From assembly GCA_013407085.1 (NCBI GenBank), contig JACCGJ010018160.1:42553-106552 (forward strand): a stretch of 64,000 nucleotides of DNA, given 5' to 3'. The number at the start of each line of letters is the position of its first letter. The stretch's first letter is position 1. Source of the stretch: Atriophallophorus winterbourni. Lineage: Eukaryota > Platyhelminthes > Trematoda > Plagiorchiida > Microphallidae. A program made the position numbers and the translations under genes. Of the stretch, positions 47,815 to 57,830 are shown piece after piece. The notes below the pieces were generated by a model. That model saw only the letters and a program-made list of their open reading frames with translations, ran no database searches and had not been told where the DNA came from.

Positions 47815-50800
47815 AATGCTTGCCGTACTAAAAGTAACAGAACCTAGCAGCAGCATTACTGGTACCAATACTTTGGTCAACGATTATGAACCGTCGCTCT
47901 CTGCGACGTCTGCTTAAAAAGACGCTTTTTATAATAACATCACAACAATCCTCGGAAATGTGAAACTAAAGGTTACTAGTAAGAATTTTTAACTACCTAT
48001 GCCATGCGACGGTTTGGCCACCCCGAGATTTACGCCAATCAGGATGTGGCGTCGCAAAATGAATCTGTTTCGGAAGTCGGTGGTTCGGCATCCGTAAAAC
48101 GTGACCCAACCAGCGTAACCTATGCAGGTAGATCTGCTTCTCTATATCAACATTACTACCGAACAACTTATTTCGGAGAGCATCGGTGCGTATGCGATTG
48201 TAACAGCTAACTCCTAGGATGCAGCGGAGACACCGTTTGTCAAATACTTGGAGACGCTGAATGTGTTCTTTGCGTAAGGTCCAGGTTTCGCACCCATAGA
48301 GTAACACAGCCCGAACTGTCGCTTTATAGACTCTACCCTTGAGTAACAGAGACAATCCTTTCTGACGCCAGAGGTGACCTAGGTTGCGGAATGCTACGGT
48401 CGCTTTCGAAATGCGTGCCGAGACCTCGTCATCTAACGATGCAAAATTATTGATACAACTACCGAGATACGTAAAACGATCTACAATTTCAAGCGCCTGA
48501 TTGTCAAGTAATAAAGTGTTGTTCGATAAGTCGATGTCCTGCAGCAGAACACTGTACATAGAGCGCGCAAAACGCAATCCAAATGCGGGCACAATACTAG
48601 ATAGCTTGTTCAGTATCGCCTGTGCATCTGTGTACGAGTCGAAGAGCAGAACAATATCATCAGCATAATCCAAGTCGAGAAGCTTGACGCCTGGTATTAT
48701 GTGAACTCCGAAAGCTGGGGCACCTTCGTTGCATAATTCCATAATTGCATCAATTACATAATTGAACAAAAACGGAGAAATCGGGCATCCTTGTCGGACG
48801 CCACTTGTGGTGTGGAATTTGGGTGAGAGTTCGTTGTAAACTCTAACGCATCCGGATGTATTAGCTTAAAGTGCGCGTAGTATGTTGACATACTTTTGTG
48901 GAACGCATTTGCACAGCAAGGTGTTAAACATCAGCTTGATCTTATTCTTGTAAGGCGCACTAATATAGGAAGTGTACTCATCACCAATTCATATCAAAGC
49001 GCAGACCGCGACACTGACCATTCGCTGGTTTGTGCAAAATTGAAGCTTCCCCCGTCGAGAGTTCACCTCGCCAAATTGTCTGCTAAGCCAATGATAGACG
49101 TCACTCGACATGTGAACCTAATCTAGATGCGTGATTTGCAAAAGCCTCCATAGCCGAGTTCAACAAGACAACCCCTCTCCAATCGGCTTCAGAAAACTGG
49201 GAATCGCTAAAAAGCTGCATTTGCCGATTCGCACATTCCACTTATGGTCAGAAGCAAGCTCGAACGAGCGACTGATTCAAAGCATAATTTTATGATATGA
49301 CATCTGTGATGGACAAGGAAAGGTCTGCATTCTTGAAGTTCAAAGGTATGCCAACAGATGAAAACTTACGACTTCAAAGAGCAGATAGAAATAAGGTCCA
49401 ACAGACTGCAAGACGATGTGTAAATGACTATTTGACTGATGCTAGCCTCAGTGTTCAAAAGGCTGCGGATACTGGAATTTTAACGGTATGTATGATGGGA
49501 TAAGAGAGCCATTGGTCCAAACAAACATAACACGGCTTCCATTCAAAATTTCGCAACATCGAATGCCACTATACGCTGTTTTTATTGATTTAACGGAGGC
49601 TTCGACTACGTCAACAGGGAGGGTCTTTTTAAAATGCTTGATCTGATAGGCTGCCATTCAAGACTGCTCACGCTAGTTATTTCGTTCCACTGAGGTATGA
49701 AGAGCAAAGACCATTTTAACGGTTTGAGTTCCGAAGCCTTTGAAATTCGTCGAAGATTCAAACAATGGTGTTTTCTTGCTCTCACGCTGTTCGGCATTTT
49801 CTTTGTCCTGCCTCTGAAGCACACTTTTAGGACTAGAACAGAAGGCATTTACCTACGCACATGAAGTGATGTCAAGCTTTTCAACCTGAACCGGTTGAAA
49901 GTACAAACCGAAGCACGGGATGTGTTGATCCGTAACCTGCTGTTTGCTGAGGATGCAGCCACTATTGCTCACTCCCAAGAAAACCTCCAGTTGCTAATAT
50001 ACTGTTTTTAGTCGGCATGCAAATAATTTGGGATAAAAATCAGCATGAGCAAGACCAAAGTCATTGGTCAAGGGATTGTATCTCCCTCAATCATCACTGT
50101 TGGAAACTGTCAGCTTGAACCAGTACATCGATTCACGTGTCTTGGTTCAACCATTGCGGATAACCTCTCGCTAGATTGATAAGCGGATTGGCAGAGCAGC
50201 CGTTATTTTGTCGCGTTTGAACTCTCGTGTTTGGTGTAACGGCAAGTTGACTGTAAATACGAAGAGGATGGTGTACAGCACGTGCGTCCTAAATGCTTAA
50301 CGGCAGTGAAACATGGACCTCCCACGCGAGACACGAACGGAAGTTGAATGCTTTCCATCTACGATACATCCCTCGTATCGTGAACATATCGTGGATGGAA
50401 AAAGTGACTAATGCTGAAGTGCTTTTCAATGCTGGTCTAAAGAACATGTTCACAATAGTACGACAGTGCCATGTCTACAGAATGGAAAATGGACGTATTT
50501 AGAAAGATTTAATCCATTGTGAGTTGACATTAGGAAGTCGACCATTGGGCAGATCGCACTTGAGGTAAGAAGACTTTTGCAAAAGAGATATGAAAGCTTT
50601 CGGCATTGAACCCGTGAGTTGGGAACAACTTGCTTTTGACCGCTCACGTTAGAGGCAGTATGTAGGGCATCGTCTGCAAGCTGGGGAGGATCAGATACAG
50701 CTCTTGGCTGCTGAACGCAGATCACGCTGCCGGTGTGCAACTGAGGCCGATCGACCGAGTTCTGCCTATCGTTTCAAGAGTTGTGGGAGAGATTGTTTCT

Positions 50801-51955
50801 CCCGAATCGGACTGTTTAGTCATTCAAAAAGCTGTATAACATGAAATTCATGCGATTTTGATGTACATCCATAGTAGACGTCGAACGAAGGAGGCCAACA
50901 CAAAAACAGAGAGAAAGATACGCATTTCCGATCGTCCAGTAAATTGTAAATACAAACTTACCAAAGTAATGTGTTTCTCACATCCCCATCCCTTACACAC
51001 GACTACCGGTTTCTTGCTGTTTGCCGTCGTCAGGTGGAGACATTCAGATCAGGTTTAGTGAGACGTGAAACAGTGGTAAAGTGTTAAAGAAAGTTATGCT
51101 TTTATGCCACTGTTATATAGCGTTCGTACAACCAACCACGATGTTCAGACACAGAATCACAAAGTGATTCTTGGTGAAAGCACTCAAGGCGCTTATGGAT
51201 GACCAAAGTAATGTGTTGCTCACATCCCCATCCCTTACACACCACTACCGGTTTCTGGCTGTTTGCTGTCGCAGGTGGAGACAGTAAGATCAGGTTCAGT
51301 GAGCCTTGAAACAGTGTTAAAGTGGTAAACAAAATTTTGCTTGTATGCTAATGTTATACAGGGTTCGTACATGAAAAAATCATGCGATTGTGATATACAT
51401 CCATAGTAAATGTCGAACGTAGGAAGCCAACACACAAACATAGAGGGAAAGATACGCATTCCCGATCGACCAGTAAATTGTTCAGATAATTGATAAGAAG
51501 TGCAGCCTCATAAAACTAAATAAGGAGTTGCTTAAAATTACTTAAAGCGATTTTAGTATGTCTGTAGACTATGACATATTAAACGCGTTATTTTACGAAC
51601 ATGTATTCAGCTTAATTTGAAATTCACAAGCAATTTTACAGTAAAATCTTCTCGATAATCGATTAAATATGTTTGCAAATCAAGCTGTCGCATTAAAACT
51701 ATGAAACCTTGATACAATCGATAAGAGTTCAATCATCGGCTAAGAACATAAAACGCGGGACTTACTATTTGATCCGGTTGGTAGAATGTCATACTTTCTT
51801 ATATAAGTCAAGAAGGGAAATGTGGTTCTTATGCTTGCACCGTACACTTCATAGCAAGTCAATCCAGCGAGGAATCCGGATACAAACACAATGAATAGGA
51901 CGAAGAAATATTTTCGTTTGGAACGATTGTGTTTTTGAGCTAATCCATTTGTTTG
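33374..51955 (-). CDS. C1GALT1: C1GALT1-like core-1 beta-1,3-galactosyltransferase, copy 2 (six exons, N-terminal exon not found)
   Basis: Joining 51955-51766, 47402-47214, 43180-42984, 39635-39494, 34469-34312 and 33547-33374 on the minus strand gives 1050 nt, i.e. 349 residues plus stop, with every junction in phase. Known C1GALT1 (T-synthase) transfers galactose to Ser/Thr-linked GalNAc in the Golgi, and the human enzyme has 363 residues. The family order is visible: signal-anchor helix, [15 protein letters not shown], metal-binding ADDDTF (DxD type), [20 protein letters not shown] across a splice, [23 protein letters not shown] and VYHLRPYG. No in-frame ATG precedes the anchor in the first exon, so translation must start in an unseen upstream exon. 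Introns contain many transposons, including the nested RTE/hAT/MITE at 35150-38262. No broken codon or splice site was seen. Confidence 0.92.
34312..34469 (-). CDS. C1GALT1: C1GALT1 copy 2, RFHPF exon
   Basis: 158 bp, acceptor ttgttttgcag, donor GTACGT. It encodes [18 protein letters not shown], then [13 protein letters not shown] and WFKKINYHK, matching the human stretch from RCMEIMNVEAGDSRD to FHPFVPEHHLI. Reading through the donor stays open for about 35 more codons to a stop at 34210, so an intron-retained product is possible. The spliced form is better supported by the next exon. Confidence 0.9.
35204..35686 (-). pseudogene. RTE-like C-terminal domain
   Basis: 160 open residues, the best preserved RTE tail in the window, including RCGRVC and HSKSC Cys/His residues of the terminal finger-like motif. 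No polymerase motifs. Confidence 0.85.
36091..36309. mobile_element. piggyBac-like MITE inside the hAT element
   Basis: 219 bp beginning CCCTTTGTCTAC and ending GTAGACAAAGGG (12-bp perfect inverted repeats, then a partial repeat with AACTG). TTAA precedes it; the right side reads TTGT, one or two changes from TTAA. CCC ends plus TTAA fit piggyBac-type MITEs. A 20-bp word ending in ATATTTTAA occurs on both sides. Confidence 0.7.
36451..36458 (+). promoter_or_regulatory. TATA box of the hAT transposase gene
   Basis: TATAAATA lies 25 bp before the ATG at 36483, close for a TATA box, so the 5' UTR would be very short or the true start codon lies further down. Confidence 0.6.
36483..36910 (+). 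pseudogene. hAT transposase, N-terminal exon with broken BED finger
   Basis: [15 protein letters not shown] opens a Lys/Ser-rich leader, then [17 protein letters not shown]. One base shift later the frame gives [15 protein letters not shown] and [17 protein letters not shown], a BED-type zinc finger with its Cys pair and His pair visible. A frameshift near 36765 and a TAG at 36839-36841 disable it. Codons are strikingly GC-rich compared with the surroundings. Confidence 0.85.
37325..37733 (+). pseudogene. hAT transposase, C-terminal dimerisation exon
   Basis: Preceded by a good acceptor (ttattttcttttag). It reads [19 protein letters not shown], the signature of the hAT C-terminal dimerisation domain, then [23 protein letters not shown] with a TAG at 37431-37433 in the conserved block, and an acidic, Ser/Thr-rich tail to a TGA. 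The RNase H-like catalytic domain expected between this and the BED finger is absent, so the element depends on another transposase. Confidence 0.92.
37791..37796 (+). promoter_or_regulatory. Poly(A) signal of the hAT gene
   Basis: AATAAA 57 bp after the stop codon of the dimerisation exon. Confidence 0.6.
38761..38812 (-). ncRNA. Hammerhead ribozyme remnant
   Basis: Minus strand: GTCTCCTTGTGGTGAGTG, then GGCAGCCGGAAACTGG, in the order of the family, but the CTGATGA box is lost. The flanking words (cagtggaaaagctgtaaaca) also match the repeat. Inactive. Confidence 0.45.
39494..39635 (-). CDS. C1GALT1: C1GALT1 copy 2, GYVLS exon
   Basis: 142 bp, acceptor ttgttttag, donor GTATGC. It starts [18 protein letters not shown], the acceptor-side glycine-rich motif of the family, and ends GGPEDVLLG. 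The PED triplet sits where the human enzyme has IED, the likely catalytic-base region. The copy 1 counterpart would lie left of the window. Confidence 0.93.
39636..42983. other. Intron of gene copy 2, including the start of duplicated sequence
   Basis: No exon recognised. The duplicated part begins at 40394 and mirrors 1-3932 without the CR1 insertion. A hammerhead remnant lies at 42077-42130. Confidence 0.5.
42077..42130 (+). ncRNA. Degenerate hammerhead remnant, copy 2
   Basis: Counterpart of 3037-3090 with the same CTGATAA box; three or four further differences. Confidence 0.5.
42984..43180 (-). CDS. C1GALT1: C1GALT1 copy 2, DxD exon
   Basis: 197 bp, acceptor ctgatttag, donor GTGAGT. It encodes [15 protein letters not shown], then [17 protein letters not shown], and ends [12 protein letters not shown] is the metal/UDP-sugar binding motif. 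Copy 1 has Thr where this copy has Met just before GRRF. Confidence 0.95.
44056..44395 (+). repeat. Copy 2 of the (CATAC)n-tailed repeat-like block
   Basis: Counterpart of 5010-5335, with the same 66-codon ORF at 44060-44260 and the same pentamer tail, followed by about 30 bp missing from copy 1. Confidence 0.4.
45080..45680 (+). mobile_element. Decayed RTE-like LINE fragments, copy 2
   Basis: Counterpart of 6481-7085 with the same 3'-UTR-like word and the same degraded C-terminal coding stretch (45241-45477). Confidence 0.55.
46318..46480 (+). repeat. Fragment of the hammerhead-carrying repeat, copy 2
   Basis: Counterpart of 8140-8290; closer to the 51-kb monomer in several words (gctctcaagacgcttatggat, tctcacacctcaagcac is interrupted by changes). 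No ribozyme core. Confidence 0.5.
46580..47130 (-). mobile_element. Nested RTE-like 3' ends, copy 2
   Basis: Counterpart of 8395-9330: RTE tail at 46580-46805, (GAT)n-ended second RTE tail at about 46806-46974, and the remaining RTE tail at 46975-47130. Without the 361-bp mini-element. Confidence 0.75.
47214..47402 (-). CDS. C1GALT1: C1GALT1 copy 2, N-lobe exon
   Basis: 189 bp, acceptor ttttcag, donor GTATGT. It encodes the start of the glycosyltransferase domain ([11 protein letters not shown], then [13 protein letters not shown] and [11 protein letters not shown]), colinear with the human segment containing TWAQRCNKVLFMSSEE. It differs from copy 1 by one synonymous change that I could see. 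Confidence 0.92.
47719..47813. repeat. (TA)n(GA)n microsatellite, copy 2
   Basis: An expanded counterpart of 9934-9996. Confidence 0.95.
47975..48905 (-). mobile_element. RTE-like LINE (YADD), copy 2 counterpart with 3' end deleted
   Basis: Counterpart of 10336-11734. The frame 48769-47993 (258 residues) runs from [11 protein letters not shown] through [11 protein letters not shown] to [11 protein letters not shown] and WRKSRGGQT. The C-terminal tail and (GAT)n terminus kept in copy 1 are missing here through the deletion at about 47967. Confidence 0.88.
47993..48769 (-). pseudogene. RTE-like reverse transcriptase fragment
   Basis: YADD is intact and the frame is longer downstream than in copy 1, but there is no endonuclease and no upstream RT; a stop precedes the motif B region. 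It should not be expressed as an active enzyme. Confidence 0.88.
48906..50900 (+). mobile_element. RTE-like LINE, right part, copy 2
   Basis: Counterpart of 11735-13715 with the same order: [11 protein letters not shown] (from about 48916), RT pieces near 49700-49850, [17 protein letters not shown] at 50293-50502 and the SHSKSC tail near 50830. It carries some different stops, so both copies decayed on their own. Confidence 0.83.
50990..51040 (-). ncRNA. Hammerhead ribozyme, weakened
   Basis: Minus strand: CTCCAC, CTGACGA, CGGC AAACA GCAA, GAAA, ACCGGT, cleavage triplet GTA. The CTGANGA box is intact; stem II retains only two good pairs. Confidence 0.65.
51232..51280 (-). ncRNA. Hammerhead ribozyme, damaged core
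   Basis: Minus strand: CTCCAC, CTGCGA (one core base missing), CAGC AAACA GCCA, GAAA, ACCGGT, GTA. Probably inactive. Confidence 0.6.
51766..51955 (-). CDS. C1GALT1: C1GALT1 copy 2, signal-anchor exon
   Basis: 190 bp. The acceptor is a pyrimidine-rich stretch ending in cacag and the donor is GTAAGT. It encodes a basic patch (RSKRKY) followed by a hydrophobic span [16 protein letters not shown], the expected type II Golgi anchor, then a short stem ending PTGSN. It ends in phase 1 and joins TG of the next exon to make an ATG (Met) codon. Confidence 0.85.
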
Positions 51956-54900
51956 CTGTGCAATAAAAAGGACCTTATGAAGTGGTTATTTATTACTATA
52001 CATAGAATCGTGACGTGCTTATGTGTAATAGTGGGCACTTAAATATACGCGTCGAGCTGTCGAAACAATAAATAGTTCCTGCTGAAACATAGGAGTCGAA
52101 AATAGCAGTTTTCAACACGTAAGTTAGCCTATTAGAAGCCTCAGTTACAAGTGACAAGGTGTTGTTTCAGTGTTGCAAACAATTGCTGGACACTATTGGA
52201 ATCAGTTGTAAATTTATTACTAATATGAAAGTTTTAAACAAACCTAAGAGAATAAATGAAAATCTTTGTTTGAAAACACTATAAATCTCATTTTCAAAAC
52301 CGAATTAGTATTTCTTAGAACGACGAACATTGATAGCAAATCACAAAAATCATATTTACGAGATAAAATTGACCTGAAATCCCTCTTTTGATAACGATTT
52401 TGGACGCAATGTCGAAAGTGATGATGAAACGCGTATGAATATGGTTACGTGATAAAGAGAGCAAGACATTGAGATTATGATTTCAAATTAGGTTGTTTCA
52501 GAAAAAGCTGGATACTTGGCAAAGTTCTCTCTGGTAAGGTGTGTAGAGTTGATGTTATATCGCAAAAGTGTCATGTCCTTCATCAATGAGATCGGTCAAG
52601 ACAAGCTTTATACCATTTTCTAGAATAGAGATCAGGTTGCTCTTTTTTAATATTGTATTAATTTTATAAAATGTGAATTAATATAGATTTAAAAGGATAA
52701 TTCCAGTGCGCCACAGCGGATATGTATGTTATTAACGTCTTTATGAATGGGAATTCCAATTACGCTGATTAGTTCGAAAAAAGAAGGAAATAAAAAGCTA
52801 GAAAACATGTAGAAATGTAAGCAGAGACACTGAAATTAGATTATATTTTTTACTGAACTTACATTCAATCAACTTATGTGCAACTTTCCCTGTCATAAAC
52901 CACAACAACCAGACAGCAGCTATCACATGCCTGGAGCTTTTATAATCCATGTTTTCTGAATGTCAGACTTAACATCTGTACAACAATATTTTACCGTGTT
53001 TTTATAACAATTCTGTTTCGGAGCTGCAGAGAAAAATCTGTTCTACCACCAATAACCTAACTTACAGAACGTTACAAGTTTTCCAAAAGTTTGTGCCGAA
53101 TCCGTTAGATAAACACGCGCTAAGTAGCCCAAGTAGCTAAATCAGTCAACGGTCGAAATTATATATTTATTAAGAATTCATGCACTTTTGATTGAATATA
53201 TATATTTTGATCAAACTTTGCACATAAAAAGTAAATAGCGCAGTGAAAAATGATGAAATACCACACAGCGTTTATAGATTATCTAAATCATTTTGTGAAA
53301 CAATAAAGACATAAAAACGCCATCAACATAAACATAATCGACCCGTTTGTAATCACAGTACATCTTAATGTCATGTGTTGATATTTCAGCATTACATGCT
53401 TTAATTATAGTATCAATTAAATATTTCTACAGAAATAAATTCGAAGACACATGTACAAACTATGCGTGGCAGATTTGGTTGATAGGCTAAAGACAATGAA
53501 AAATAGAAAGTATTTTTGGAAGAAAAATAGGTTTGCTGGAAGCAAGAGTTCATTTTATAGCAAACATACGAGAACCAACGAAGGAAATTAAACGGACCAT
53601 GATCAAGAAATATACATTAATATTTATTAAATTTGTTTTGAATAGCGTCAGGTCAAAAGCATTCCTGTAGTAAAAGAACCAGGCTTCAATGTCTGAATGA
53701 TCATCTATCAAGCTATAGCCAATCTATTGAAAGTAAAACTGTAAGCAAACTAATAGTGCAAATTGTCAGAAACATACGTTGGGCACAATTCCGAGCAAAA
53801 ACACTGTGATAATTGGGAGCAATAAAAAATGCTATCAACCGAAAATTCGCTACAAATTTCTTTCTGACCGATGAAATCTCAACTATTTCCCAATCATTTG
53901 CAATGTTTCCGACATAATGACGAGAATTACCGTTGCCAACAGTTGAGTGATATAATGTGTAACGATCTTAGGAACCCCACGATTCATGTTTGGTCCGTGC
54001 ATTCAGCATACAAATGAATTACCAGAACTTTGAAAATATGTATATGGAGTTGTTTGGCACGCATATATGTTTTATACGTCAGAGCCCAATTTTATCTAAT
54101 CTAGCAATCATTTGGGCAATTTCGACTTACTAGGAAGGCAAAAAGATTTGATGTCATTCACAATCACCCAGTTTCTATCAACATCGCAAAATATTCAAAT
54201 ACGGTTTACTAAGCAGGTACCTCTTCCGGTGTATCCTCAGTTTTACTGAAATAAGCCAAATGTTCTCCAGTGTTGCTCATGAAGACGCTATTTTATTTTA
54301 TGACTATTGTTTTAAATTAAGAATAAGTAAGTATCAAACTTTAAAGTTGTTCGAATGTACGACATAAAAAATTACGAGGACCATTCTTAGAGAAAATAGA
54401 GAAAAAATTATCAAGGAAACCAGTAGTTATATTTTCATCATTACCTCGATATTTATGCCTGGCTCAACAATCAAATTTACAGCAGCGACATAATTTCCAA
54501 AACATACATTCTTAAAATTATTGAAAATGATTTATCACACATTGCACTTATGTAAATGTGCATACAGAGAATTTAAAGCTTTTCAAATTATTTGATGGAG
54601 GTTGAAAACACCAAACATTCTCCGGTTAATCTATAAAAAGTGATTTTGCAAAGTTGAGACGGGATTGAGAAGGATGAAACAATAGATGTAAAGATCATAC
54701 GAAATAACAGCGAATATCGATTTTACTTCGTACGACGATTAGCAATTTTGTATTTTTTGATCGGAAAATTAAACCAAAAACAAAATGAATATCCAGAATC
54801 ATCACGAAATTAATTGGGTTATACATGAAAATACTGAGTATTGTTACATTGGAACGGTGGTTATTGTGCGAGCCCTATATACGCAGTACTACATTATGAA

Positions 54901-55534
54901 ATATCACATTGAAGGCAGCAAAATACTGAAATCGAAAGAAAACAATCAACTTACCATGTTACGCAGTGGAAATTGATTAATTAAAATGAATAAGGCAGGT
55001 CTGTAACATAGAAAACGCATGTTGTTTCTTGGTAATAATAATTAAAACATTTAAAAGAAAAAACGTTTGAAACAAAATGGGTTATTTTGAACTAAACTCG
55101 GGTTTAGAGATAGAAATAAGCAGTCTAAAGTGCACTTCAGGCTAACCGAACCCGGCTGATTAAATAATGTTATGGGAATTTTTAGGTGTTCGATTCATTT
55201 TAATCAGTGCATCAATATGATGACTAGAAATTGAGTAAAAATGCAACAAATTAAAAGAGGTCAGTGTTAAGGACACCGAATTTACAAATATACATCAAGC
55301 AATATGGAAGGTTGCATTTGAAAATTCAAGCCTAACTGCTTGAATTAATCGCCACGCAATATGAACGTCGATACGTTGAGAAAGGATGCAGAAATAACAA
55401 AAAATATCTAGAAGTTACGGTGATTTTTTAAGTATAGCTATTGAAAGAATGAATATTTAACGTCATCGCGGATTGCGTTACACGAATTTTGGGACCTATT
55501 TACCCAAATAAACTTGAAAAAGTTTATCAACTGA
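51956..55534. other. No gene recognised
   Basis: Upstream sequence of gene copy 2, homologous to 14237-18480 without the hammerhead array. The start-codon exon and promoter are expected here or further right but were not identified. The 54785-54976 ORF has no domain and is broken in copy 1. Confidence 0.5.
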
Positions 55535-55735
55535 TTATAACGGTTATAACGCGGTGCTCCTAACTACAACCCGGATAATCTATTGGCGTCGTGATCGTCA
55601 TAGATTCTAAACAGACAAAAGAAAAAACGTTTTGGCAGTAGTGGGTGCTTCTCTGCATCTTTCGACGAAAAGAACTTCTGGACACCCGATTGGCTCGTTG
55701 GTCACATACTGTCCTGCCCAAACTAAACTGAACGG
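55535..55735 (+). mobile_element. CR1-like 3'-UTR insertion, private to copy 2
   Basis: Follows the 3' UTR of the CR1 at 19226-20620 (ataacgcggtgctcc, then ttttggcagtagtgggtgcttctc, gattggctcg and a terminus of AAACTAAACTGAA). About 440 bp around it (55370-55810) has no counterpart at 18475 in copy 1. Confidence 0.75.
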
Positions 55736-55991
55736 TACTGATTTACAGGTGTAATAAATTCCAACAAGCTACGTGGCGAATGACTTGGAGTTGTATTCCG
55801 GACCCTATTAACACAAGCTAACCTAACGAATATATACTCAAAATTTAAGATCATGGGCACTTTTTGTTTGTATCGACACTTTTCATTCATTGTTTTAGAA
55901 ATCAATATTACATCCCAGAGGGACGAAAGTAAATTTATTCACTATGTATCCGGAAACGAAGGCACAAAACCTGATTAACCGATACCGCACT

Positions 55992-56552
55992 TGTAGTAGA
56001 CTGGTTTGTAGACTAGACCACTACAATAATATTCTCAAGAACGTTGGAGAAAAGGCACAGGAGATAAATGGTTTATCGCGGTAGCCAAAACGTGTACAGA
56101 GCGTTTCGATGCACGCACGCACGAACGGAAGTTAATAATTAATCAAGGTCAATGTTTTGATGAACTCCGCCAAGGACGGTCCCAAGCCCGTCTGAGAAAG
56201 GAGGAGGGTTGGGCTTAGGGCTAGCAACCCTATCCCGTAAAACCTACATTGCTACGGAAACGATGACAACAGATCCGTGGTTCGGTCATGTCTGCAGGAT
56301 GGATCCCAGTTCGCGTACGAAGGTAGCCATGCACTGGCATCCGCAAGGTAAACGAAAAAGGGGACGGCCCAAGGAAACTTGGCGCAGAACGTTGGAACGC
56401 GAACTACATGCACAAGGATTCACAGTGCAGACGGCAACGGAAGCAGCGACAGACCGGAACCACTGGCGTGAAGTTGTCTTCGCCTCATGTGCCACCCGGC
56501 ACGGAGAGGACTGAATGAAATGTTTTGATGAGGCAAAACAAGCGGTGTTACA
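55992..56552 (-). repeat. Gypsy 3' LTR, interrupted by a mini-element
   Basis: About 193 bp of LTR once 56151-56518 is removed; it contains the words TCAAGAACGTT and GCGGTAGCCAAAACGTG shared with the other LTR. Confidence 0.85.
56164..56518 (+). mobile_element. RTE-derived mini-element, second copy
   Basis: 355 bp flanked by AATGTTTTGATGA (56151-56163 and 56519-56531). The intact LTR at 58770-58795 shows the empty site. Same leader-to-tail junction as 8673-9033: the leader CCAAGGACGGTCC to ACGATGACAACAG joins TDPWFGHVCRMD, then GKRKRGRPKETWRRTLEREL and WREVVFASC. A 101-codon frame (56209-56514) spans it, ending GED and a stop in the ACTG tail. Confidence 0.88.
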
Positions 56553-57212
56553 CAGCCCCCTCCAAAAAATCTGGTCAGCGAGGACTTCTGATCGGGAGTT
56601 GCCAGTAGCGTGGCGAATGCGGGTGTCAGGTTACCCCGGGTAGAAACGTAGTCTCTCAGCAACCAGTCACATAGAAGTCAGCCAGGGCGCTCGGTCTGCG
56701 TGGGTCGATCTTCGGTTGTTCGAGAGTAGGATGTACGGTGAACCGATCCGGACTAAGCCAAGTAGCGTCTCACGTGTGAGTGAACGTACTGCCGAGCCGT
56801 CTCACATGGAGTGAACCGCTGCTAGCGGGATTTTCCTGTTTGGCGTGGTCTTAGTATGAACCCAATTTGAACAGAAACAGGCGCATTCGTAGGCTTGACA
56901 ACAAGAACCAGAAGCTTCGTAAAACACAGTCCCTACTCAGAATTTCCTGCGTTTCGAAGAAGAATAAACGGCCGCGCCAGGAGAATCGGTTGGCGTGTCA
57001 ATCTGAGCTGGTAAGGACCTTGTGTGACATGGTAGGCGTGTTGGAAATATTGTGCTCGTGTTGGTGGTTAGGGCTACCGGGTGAGTTGAAGGCAAGCGTA
57101 GGTGGACCAGGAAGGGTGCGCGATTCGGTGGCATCAGCGGTGGGTAGGTGCGTACCTAAGGAAAGAAATAAAAAGAAAAATCCCTGGTGCATGAATTTAG
57201 TGCCACGACCGA

Positions 57213-57515
57213 GTGATTAGAATGAGGTACGAAATAATGCACGCGTGTATGCCAAAAGATATGAAAGTATTTACTATTTACAACAAAATCAGCGAATCAA
57301 ACGGGTTGCCGTTTGGCACGTTTGGTTCCTGTAGTGGCCGGCTCTGGGTTAGCTGTGGGTACAGGAAGGGTGCCGGGGTTGGCGTTGGGTCATGTGGGAT
57401 ATCTTCTTTGTCCATGAAAGCCGGCTTGACTCTGTCGATTGAGATAGTGTCATGCTTGCCGACACGGTCAATGACGACCGTCTTGGAAGATCGCCCGTGT
57501 TAAGCGGCGTGTGCT
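57213..57515 (-). pseudogene. Gypsy integrase C-terminal part
   Basis: Minus strand: KTVVIDRVGKHDTISIDRVK followed by PAFMDKED and a Pro/Thr-rich tail (PTPTPAP), the usual end of a Gypsy integrase ending in a stop. The catalytic core that should join it to 57840-58468 is missing. Confidence 0.82.
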
Positions 57516-57524
57516 CGCGTTTAC

Positions 57525-57830
57525 CGAGAGGATGGCAACAGGTGTCGGCAATCCAGGGGTGGCGCGTGCCACGGTTTTAACTGCGGGAGGTACATGCGTA
57601 CGAAGAGGATACACTAAGGATGCGTGCATTCCAGGTTACCCGGACAGGATGGCGACAAGCGTTGGTGATCCGGGGGTGGCGCGTGCCACGTTTTCCAAAG
57701 CTGGAGGTGCATGTGCGCCTGAGAAGTGAGAAGAAAAATCTCTCTGGTGCATGGATTTTTGGCCACGACCGAGTTATAGTGATGAAGTACAAAAAGATGC
57801 ACGGGATATACCAAGCGATAATAACGTGTT
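57525..57830. repeat. Internal duplications within the Gypsy element
   Basis: A unit with GGATGGCRACARG, then GGGGTGGCGCGTGCCACG occurs at about 57528-57590 and 57647-57710. A second pair (TGGTGCATG, then GCCACGACCGAG) occurs at 57184-57215 and 57745-57775. Confidence 0.7.

Larger units (their letters stand above)
50948..51365 (-). mobile_element. Hammerhead-carrying repeat pair (242-bp monomer), private to copy 2
   Basis: Two ribozyme motifs on the minus strand lie 242 bp apart (cleavage points about 51004 and 51246) with monomer sequence between them. The block is flanked by two copies of a roughly 110-bp piece of RTE 3' UTR plus adjoining sequence (50836-50947 and 51366-51477), which occurs once in copy 1 (13651-13762). 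The insertion therefore came with, or was followed by, a local duplication. Confidence 0.75.

Noticed and set aside
57511..57729. ORF with repeated VGNPGVARAT-like units as a repeat protein
   Set aside because: It is on the antisense strand of the Gypsy element and arises from an internal DNA duplication.
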